Part shown: in pieces, positions 56,950 to 64,000 of the stretch
How the letters are laid out: each line of letters starts with the position of its first letter
Numbering within the stretch: position 1 is the stretch's first letter
NCBI RefSeq assembly: GCF_905220565.1
Contig: NC_059401.1
Coordinates: forward strand, 16,426,766 to 16,490,765
Direction: 5' to 3'
DNA from: Melitaea cinxia
Lineage: Eukaryota > Arthropoda > Insecta > Lepidoptera > Nymphalidae
Length of the DNA: 64,000 nt
Translations under genes and position numbers: made by a program
Notes under the pieces: generated by a model
Told to the model about the DNA's origin: nothing
The model's input: the letters and a program-made list of their open reading frames with translations, nothing else
Database searches by the model: none

Positions 56950-57713
56950 AATAAAAATAGGTAAAAAAACTTTTTAAGTTAAATGGTTTTATGTTAAACA
57001 TACATTGCAATGTTTAAGATAAATGTACTAAAAACCAAAAAATAATAAAATAGATACAGTCGTGGGAATTATAAACATATGCATAGACTAGACTGAAATA
57101 AAACCGTGGGGCACGTCAATTTTCTACAAATTATCGACTTAATGTGCGATAGAAGAATCGTTTAATTCGTCGTTAAAATAGGCAGTTGGCCCGCAGACGG
57201 TGAGGAAATTACTTACTATTTTCTTGCTCATGGAAATTCCAATAGTTATACACTCCATGTAAATAAAAGAGATGTTTCAACTAGTTTATTGTTGGACATT
57301 CACACTGCTGGCTGGCGAGGAATCGTTTCACTGCTCGTAGTTTGTCTTTAATCGACAAAACATATGATAAAAGTACTACTCGCTCACCACTATGAAACCC
57401 TAAAACTCGCTTATAATCGAGCTTGCTAGCTTGTTTCCACATTCTAGCCCTACTTATCACACGTCCATCGTTGTCGGTTGAACAACTGCCTAATTATAGT
57501 GTAACATTACAAAACAAACATTTTAATTAACGATTGTAGACAATTGACGTGCCCCACGGTTTTATTTTAGTCTAGTCTATGCATATGTTTATAATTCCCA
57601 CGACTGTATCTATTTTATTATTTTTTGGTTTTTAGTACATTTATCTTAAACATTGCAATGTATGTTTAACATAAAACCGTTTAACTTAAAAAGTTTTTTT
57701 ACCTATTTTTATT
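56950..57713. mobile_element. Fold-back element with ~180-bp arms
   Basis: Left arm 56950-57129, right arm 57534-57713, nearly perfect inverted copies ('ataaaaataggtaaaaaaac' outside, 'cgtggggcacgtcaatt' inside), with ~400 bp between them that hold no gene. Could be a MITE/fold-back transposon. No target duplication is visible. The right outer edge coincides with the LINE stop codon at 57712-57714, so the right arm could instead be the LINE's 3' UTR with an inverted duplicate to the left. Confidence 0.8.
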
Positions 57714-59072
57714 ATGCTATTGTAACTAACAATTTTTCAACATCCTCATATGTTAGATCCCTTACCCACTCCGTTATAGCTTGTTTACACTTTCGTAATG
57801 TCATTGGATACATTTTTAGTTTATAATTAATAGAATTATATACGTAAACGGATTGGCTATCGTACTGACGTTTGGCAAAGACCGTTCGATAAGAATATGA
57901 CGGTGCAACTATGTCTTTCCTACGTTTTAATACCTTGCGATGGTCATAAGGCAAATTTTGTGACATTTTAGTGTAATGTTTAGTATGTAAAGCTTTCTTA
58001 CTGACAACAAGCCACTAATCTTGAACAGAGTATCAGTAGGAAATCTAAGTGGTTTACAGTACATCACCTTAATAATTGATATTTGGGCTCGTTCAATATT
58101 TAGGAAGCTGGACTTATTGGCGCCTCCCCAGACCGTGATACAATAGCCTAAAACTGATTGGGCCATGGCAATGTAAATCTTATTTAATAGTTCAACCGCC
58201 ATTACATCCCTCAATGTTTTAAACATCCAAACAAGCTTCCTAATCCAGCTCACAGTTGCTTCAATGTGGGGCTTCCAACTTAATCTCTGATCCACTATTA
58301 TACCTAAATATTTCATAGACATCACTTTCTCAATTTCCGGGCAGTTGCAATCTATTGGCATTGTATCGACATTTGAACAACTGTGAATTCTAACGCGGAA
58401 GTCCGCTCCTGGCTGAGAAGCATTATTAGGAGCAAAGCAAATATATTTTGTTTTTGTTATATTTAATGTCATAAGATTATCATCTAGCCATTTGAATAAT
58501 TTGGTTAAACCTTTGTCACTACTAATTCCAACATCCTTCCACGACTTGCCAGTAAAGACGATAGCGGTATCATCGGCATAGGTGATGATCGTTCCCCGAC
58601 GTCCCGTAAGTTACAGAGGTCATTTATATACACCAGGAAGAGCGTCGGACCAAGAACACTTCCCTGCGGTACCCCAAATAGAACGGTTTCTTCATCACTT
58701 ATGAAATTATCAATTTTTACCATTTGAGTTCTATCAGATAAATAACTTCTAAAAAGAGACAAAACGACACCACGTATTCCTATATTCTCTAGCCTCTGTA
58801 CAAGGATTGGGACAGATACGGTGTCAAATGCTTTTCTTAGGTCTAAAAACACGGAAAGACACTTATTGCCTTTATCTACTTCCTTTACGATCATCGTTGT
58901 AAGGGTTATAATAGCATCTTCGGTTGATAGGTGTCTCCTGAAGCCAAACTGGGCGTCGGATAACACATTAAATTTATTTAAATAATTTAGAAGTCTTACA
59001 TTTAGTATTTTTACATAAACAGAGTAGTACAGAAATTTAGTACAGAAATTGGCCTATAGTTGTTTACGTCAA
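57712..59072 (-). pseudogene. CR1/Jockey-like LINE, 5'-truncated reverse transcriptase
   Basis: Three minus-strand frames in series form the RT and C-terminus of a non-LTR retrotransposon. 58966-58505 holds SDAQFGFR, motif A FLDLRKAFDT and motif B GVPQGSVLGPTLF with YINDL. The catalytic YADD codons lie at 58569-58580 but in the next frame, which continues through KYLGIIVDQRLSWKPHI to 57927. The last frame, 57966-57712, carries VFAKRQYDSQSVYVYN. So one frameshift separates motif B from YADD (near 58600) and a second lies near 57950-57966. Upstream, NYRPISV (near 59050) is readable in another frame before the copy ends at a T run. The endonuclease is absent. Inactive copy. Confidence 0.9.
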
Positions 59073-59082
59073 AAAAAAATGA

Positions 59083-59222
59083 TTATTCATTTGATACTAA
59101 AGCACAGATTATACATTATTTTTCTAAGAGTAACTTCTTAGTTTCTTGCCGATTTTTCTTCGCACAATCTACATTCGGAATCGGTGTTATCTTCGCTAAT
59201 AACTTTTAAAATGTTAATTTGT
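59083..59222 (+). repeat. LINE 3'-UTR fragment
   Basis: 'gtttcttgccgatttttctt' and 'acattcggaatcggtgttat' match the CR1-like 3' UTR in the plus direction. Confidence 0.7.
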
Positions 59223-60094
59223 AATTGCTTTTATAAAGTGCTAAAATCAATATATTTCACATTTGATTAAAGTTATTGTGATTGGAATTGATTGAAATAC
59301 AAAAATATATAATCTCTTACATTCTACGTTAGTATTTTTTTTTTTTTGTAACTATTAATTTTGTTTTAATTACTAGTCGTAAGCTGTTTTATGACTTATT
59401 CCATTTCTGAATAATATAAATAGGTATAAATAGAATAAGTTCAGTAGTTTTCGACTACGGTGGTGGTAAGTTAATAAAATATTTATGAACACTGTAACAT
59501 TTCATAATTTTCCTTTAAAACAAACATTTGAAACATTTTCGTATTTAAATTCTCGAGAACTATTTGAAGCGATTTCGTAAAAAATAGTGCTATTCCTCGG
59601 TTTGAACACCTTAAAACTTCGTCCACTGGTAGAAAACAAGTTAACTGAAGAGAAATTTTTTTCGTCTACTCCTCAAACAAAAATTTTATTTTAACCGCTC
59701 GCTCCGACAAAAGGAACAAAAATGGCCCGTGAACACTTTGAAATATTAATGTTATTCTAGAGAGATTCTTGGTAAGCATTTTCGTATTATTTTCATTATC
59801 ATCCAACTTAAATGAGACCGAGGTAATAATTCTTGAAGTGAATACAGTTTTGCGTTATTATTTTTAAGGGTCGTGGATGCTTTTTAGAAAACGCTCGAAT
59901 ATTTCGGCAAAACAATGGCGGAACGGTTATACTTTCTGATATTTGTTTTTTTTTCTCAGCAAGGAAGTGTATTCATTTTCGTGAAATACATAATATTAGA
60001 TTTTTTCTCTTTTGCTCAAAATATGGTTTAATATTTATTAATTTAAATACTTAATGTTACGATGCATGCATAATATAGATTATAAGAATAGGTT
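59223..60094. other. Non-coding stretch
   Basis: AT-rich; nothing recognised. Confidence 0.35.
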
Positions 60095-60095
60095 C

Positions 60096-60209
60096 TTATA
60101 TGACTATGGGCAACACACATGAGTTCACGTCGTTTTTGGCGCGAACTTGTGGAGGCCTATGTTCAGCAGTGGACTGCAATAGGCTAAAATGATGATGATG
60201 ATGATGATA
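60096..60209 (+). repeat. RTE-like 3' end with (atg)n tail
   Basis: 'gactatgggcaacacacatg', 'cttgtggaggcctatgttca' and terminal 'gatgatgatgatgatga'. Confidence 0.8.
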
Positions 60210-60244
60210 TAGGTAGACCAACGTGAGTAACAAAAAAGAGAAAG

Positions 60245-60420
60245 GGGGGCCCAGTAGGATTTTCCGGTCAGTAGGAGGTCCGGAAACATACACGATACAT
60301 ATACACAAATTTCCAGACAAGGACAAACATCTATATCACCAACACAAATATCTTTGTAAGCGGGGATCGAATACGCTACCACTAGCGCCATAGCCACTAC
60401 TGTGACCGTTGCGCCAAAAC
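60245..60420 (-). repeat. SINE family D
   Basis: Head on minus 'ttggcgcaacggtcacagta', B-box region 'attcgatccccgc', tail 'cctactgaccggaaaatcct'. Confidence 0.65.
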
Positions 60421-60429
60421 ATGACATGA

Positions 60430-61340
60430 AAGTGTCCTTTTTGTACGATATGACGAGAAAGACACTTTCGTGTCACGTGGTCACGTGCTCAAGTTATGAC
60501 GATGTTATAAACTAACGCCATGATGGGCTCAAAGCGACACAATTATCGTGACCATTATTTCAAGTGACGTAAATTGATCATGGTTGCTGTAAAGTATCTG
60601 AAAATTCTGGCATCTAAAAAACTAACAAAGATAAATTGTTATTTCTTTAATGTATTTGTTGTAGTGTCATTAATTTATGCTTGTTTATTGTACGCCTTGG
60701 TTGTATACTGTAAGTGCAATAAATGTAAACTGTAATAAATAAATAAATAAATAAGTAAATAAATAAATAAATAAACAAACCACGATAAAATCCGAAAATG
60801 TTATCTCATTATATAGAACAGCTTAAAATATTATAATTTATAATTATCCGATGACGCTACATATCGATATTTGTCGAAGTCTAGGCGTTAATATTTCGTT
60901 ATACGACTTGAGACCCCTAGATTCAATTCTTCTTTAAGGGACCGTTAAGTACGAGGCATTTATTATTTACGTATCGTAACAAAACTCGGAAGAAACAGAA
61001 GCACGTCAAGAGTCCTAGTCCCTATTTACTAAATTATTCATAGCCTACGTCCGAACTGCTAAGTGCCGGCCGGTCTGCAATTTGACTGTAATATTTTTAT
61101 CGTTATTAGTATTTTTGAAGAAAAAACCTTTGAAGAAATTAATGTATGTGTTAGAAGTGAATATTATAACAGTAAAAAAACACAGTGCTTAATATGGGTT
61201 ACAAGTTCAATGTTCTGTAAACACATTACCCTGCTTTGCGTTGTGGAGTTGGGTAACTAATATATGTATAGTGATGAATATGATGGAGTTATTCGGTATC
61301 CATATTTATTTGGAAAGAAGTGTAGTTAATGTTAATTTGT
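60430..61340. other. Non-coding stretch
   Basis: An (aaat)n run at 60738-60775 follows 'gcaataaatgtaaactgtaa', perhaps a LINE tail. Otherwise nothing recognised. Confidence 0.4.
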
Positions 61341-61369
61341 ACAAGGAATAATCGGGGCCGCAATAAAAA

Positions 61370-61500
61370 TTGTGTTTGCTCGCAAACGAAAAAAAATCCG
61401 ACTTCAATTACATCGACGTGTGTAGATGACAAAATAGTCAAGTAAATACGCGTTAGCAAAAATTACTCAAGAATTGGTCATCAGATCTCGATCAAAATTT
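61370..61500 (-). repeat. Partial copy of the 31350-31645 repeat
   Basis: 'tgtgtttgctcgcaaacgaa' and 'ttcaattacatcgacgtgtg'. Confidence 0.5.
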
Positions 61501-61503
61501 AAT

Positions 61504-61582
61504 TGGATTACAAAAAATAATCACCTCTCGAATCGAACCCGCTGTCGTCGGTATGTGAGCGGCCACACAGTGCGCGCACCAC
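61504..61582 (-). repeat. tRNA-like SINE head, isolated
   Basis: Minus strand 'ctatggtgtagtggtgcgcg' (A-box-like) and 'gcgggttcgattcgagaggt' (B box). It lies next to, but opposite in direction to, the SINE body at 61636. Not a clean tRNA cloverleaf. Confidence 0.6.
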
Positions 61583-61635
61583 TACACCATAGTGACGTTT
61601 TTACTAAATATGTTATAATACGAATTTTGTTACAG

Positions 61636-61863
61636 ATTTGTTTGTTTGTCCAGTCCTTGTAGGTCTCCCCCACCGTGCCTCGGAGAGCACGTTAAGTCAT
61701 CGGTCCCGGTTGTTATCATGTACACCTGAAAGCGATCGCTATTCATAGTAGGGAATATATCCGCCAACCCGCATTGGAGCAGCGTGGTGGATTAAGCTCT
61801 GATCCTTCTCCTACGTGGGGAAAGAGGTCTATGCCCAGCTGTGGGATATTGCAGGCTAAAGCG
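61636..61863 (+). repeat. SINE family B/C body, head missing
   Basis: 'gtccagtccttgtaggtctc', 'accgtgcctcggagagcacg', 'attggagcagcgtggtggat' and tail 'atgcccagctgtgggatatt'. Confidence 0.82.
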
Positions 61864-62170
61864 ATGAATTTTGTTAGTAGGCTAAGTACCTAAATAAAAA
61901 ACAAATGAAATTAATAGCTTACACTATTTTTCACTTCCATGTTGGTAATCTTTGAACAGGTGTTGTTCAATAATCAACATAATTTAAGCATTCATTCCAA
62001 AACGTTACCAACAACGCAACTATAGTTGATATAAAGCACGGTTGTGCCAAATAGCGCTTGAGTTGTATTTCGTGGAAAGTACAATAGCTACTTGGAACTC
62101 AAAAGGGGAAACGTTTTACTGCCATTTAATAATTATCGCATTTTTTTTTCTTTTCTTCATTTATTTCATA

Positions 62171-62342
62171 CTAGCTCTGCCCGGACAGACTTCGTTATGT
62201 CAAAAGTTGATAGTATTTTTTTTAGTTCTAAAACCTTCCGTAGATTTTAAGGAACATACGAAAAAATAAATTACCCAAATCGGTCGAGCCATTCTCGAGT
62301 TATGCGCTTAGCAACAATTATTTTTATTTGTATATAGGTAGA
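62171..62342 (-). mobile_element. Non-autonomous Helitron, H2 type, complete
   Basis: Minus strand: A | TCTACCTATATACAAATAAA ... 'gtccgggcagagCTAG' | T. Only 172 bp. Confidence 0.82.
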
Positions 62343-62394
62343 TTATTTCTGAACTGAAAAAATCAACGTATCAAAACCAAACACTCTTTATTCG

Positions 62395-62490
62395 AATTTT
62401 AATATATTTGTCGAAGTTCTAATAAAACTACCACAGATCCGGAATGTAGATTCTGCAGAGAAGATTCGGCAAGAAACTCCGCAGTTATTA
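62395..62490 (-). repeat. LINE 3'-UTR fragment
   Basis: 'accacagatccggaatgtag' and 'ggcaagaaactccgcagtta'. Confidence 0.7.
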
Positions 62491-62544
62491 TTTAAAAAAA
62501 AGTAAAAGTACAAACGTTCCATTGCTGAGAAAAGGTAAAGGGTG

Positions 62545-62620
62545 GGGTAGGGACGATTGCTGTCAGGTGTCTGTGATAACAACCGGATGCGACGGCTTTA
62601 CGTACTCTACTAGGCGTGAG
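62545..62620 (-). repeat. SINE body fragment
   Basis: 'ggacgattgctgtcaggtgt' and 'ataacaaccggatgcgacgg' match the family B body. Confidence 0.65.
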
Positions 62621-62679
62621 AGTAGACCATTTGGATACATTTTCAGTGCAGAAACTATTATTATAATTACATAATAAAA

Positions 62680-62880
62680 CTAGCTCTGCCCCGCGGTTTT
62701 ACCCGTTTTACCCCTTTTTTTTACAAATCTGAGGAGAAAATCCTTCATGGGTACCCTCCAGCGCGGAGGTGCCAGAGGGTTATGTCAGACTCCTACTGAC
62801 TAAAAAACCAACACGTGTAAGCAGTCGTCCGCCTGGTTGAAGCAAGATGGGGTAGTGCTAGCATTCGCCACCTTTACCCG
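62680..62880 (-). mobile_element. Helitron 3' end
   Basis: Minus strand ends 'ccgcggggcagagCTAG' followed by T. The interior matches 11885-12060. Confidence 0.72.
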
Positions 62881-63550
62881 TTTTACCCTATCACAACTTA
62901 TAATGCGAAATTAAGATACAAATCTTTAATTTGTGCTTGGTTTGGTTTTCAATAAAATATAGTATAGTTATTATTTCGTTGAAATGGTTATCAAACTATG
63001 TACTAGTGTACAGAGTTACCGATTTAGGTGACATTATAAATTATTGGTGATACTATGATCTAAAATAATTATATCAATAGCAGTTATTTTTGATTTAAAG
63101 AATATAATAAAAAGCAAACATCATATGAAAAATATTAAATATATTCCACGCTTATACGCTATATTACTTAAAGCCTTACAAAAATATCTCCAACAAAGAT
63201 TACAACCCAGCATCTTAGCACTGAAAGCTGTCCTAGCGTAAAGCTTAACTACTTATGGTATAACCCTTTTCGGGAGTTAAACGTACACAAGCTAAGTTTG
63301 AACAAACGGAATGACAAACAAATTTATCGTTTCGGGAACGTGGATCTCTGAAAGCTACTCAAATTAAGTTCGCTGAAAATTTTGGATTATTTGTATATAC
63401 ATTGTAGTTTTTGTTTTAAAATTCTTAATTTCATAGCAGAAAAACGTACAATGTGACATAATAACAGTTTTTTTGTAGTAGTAAATGTTTCATATTATTA
63501 ATAATTAATAACTTTTTTATTGCAAATATAAACATATTTAGTAAAGAGAT
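62881..63550. other. Non-coding stretch
   Basis: AT-rich; nothing recognised. Confidence 0.35.
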
Positions 63551-63551
63551 T

Positions 63552-63745
63552 TTAGTAACTAGGTTTTCGAAGTAAAATTTCTTTACGCCTAACTTGGGAA
63601 GCAAGCTGGTGAATGCGTGACGAGAGCGTTACGAAAAGTGTGATCATGTGCGGCTAACGGAAGTTGAAAGGGAGATATAAGTTAGTGAAGATAGAAAGAG
63701 AGAGAGTTACGTTTCCTAAGTTATACTTCAGTCGTGTGGCTTACA
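63552..63745 (-). mobile_element. MITE M2
   Basis: Reverse copy: 'gcaagctggtgaatgcgtga' ... 'atacttcagtcgtgtggct'. Confidence 0.7.
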
Positions 63746-64000
63746 GCTATTTCATACAATGCCGATTAATCAAATATTAAGGCCACAACACACACATGCA
63801 TAACACACAACATACATAAACATAAAAAATAGGCTAAGACACGTAACACAAAACATGAACTTCCTTATTCAATTAGTAAGTAAATTTCACTTGAAGACTA
63901 AATCACGGCAACTGGCAATTTTGTTAGATATTTATGTTAAATAGGCCTGAATTCCTGTTTTGACGTTGTTAGGCGCGTTGTAGCGCCGGTAGGCTCATTT

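Noticed and set aside
61504..61582. tRNA gene
   Set aside because: A- and B-box-like sequences are present, but no cloverleaf with matching acceptor ends could be drawn; better as a SINE head. The same holds for the other SINE heads.

Overview
The window looks like a piece of a lepidopteran (moth or butterfly) nuclear genome. It is very AT-rich and packed with tRNA-derived SINEs carrying the familiar lepidopteran tail ("ggcctatgcccagcagtggg"), non-autonomous Helitrons with the TC...CTAG ends common in this order, CR1/Jockey-like LINE remnants, mariner elements and long microsatellites. I could not support any conventional multi-exon host gene. The window is best read as intergenic or deep-intronic repeat-rich DNA. 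The species cannot be fixed from sequence alone.

Layout. 1-12 kb: AT-rich DNA with one SINE (553-810), an apparently intact mariner transposon (1145-2423), a (GT)n array and small MITE-like repeats. 12-26 kb: a dense mosaic of LINE 3' ends, SINEs, Helitrons, a CR1-like LINE C-terminus (16955-17451, minus), a decayed mariner of another lineage (18370-18915) and a 106-bp tandem repeat. 26.5-29.1 kb: the most notable locus. It carries an uninterrupted ~520-codon frame, minus strand, for the superfamily 1 helicase of a virga-like (alphavirus-supergroup) positive-strand RNA virus. The frame and a ~900-bp AT-rich 3' region sit inside an older LINE 3' end, bounded by a T run and an A run and flanked by a 12-13 bp target-site duplication. 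29-39 kb: SINEs, Helitrons and LINE tails, including one complete SINE with a 9-bp duplication.

39.3-42.5 kb: two near-identical ~1.1-kb copies of a Helitron-derived sequence encoding the C-terminus of a Pif1-type helicase. Between them lies a second, ORF-less copy of the 3' region of the viral-helicase insert. The second Helitron copy and that 3' region lie together inside one 12-bp duplication. A ~210-bp block bounded by ~30-bp inverted repeats lies in opposite orientations in the two copies. 42.8-56 kb: more Helitrons, SINEs and MITEs, with no gene. 56.3-59.1 kb: six tandem units of ~118 bp carrying AAGATGGCGGC-type motifs, a fold-back structure with ~180-bp arms, and a frameshifted, 5'-truncated CR1/Jockey-like LINE. 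59-64 kb: repeat fragments and AT-rich DNA.

Functionally, only two frames look potentially protein-competent: the mariner transposase and the virus-derived helicase. The helicase frame lacks an ATG at its 5' end and may begin at an internal methionine. Everything else is non-autonomous or decayed. Repeat family names below are descriptive; assignments to named families are inference because no database could be searched.
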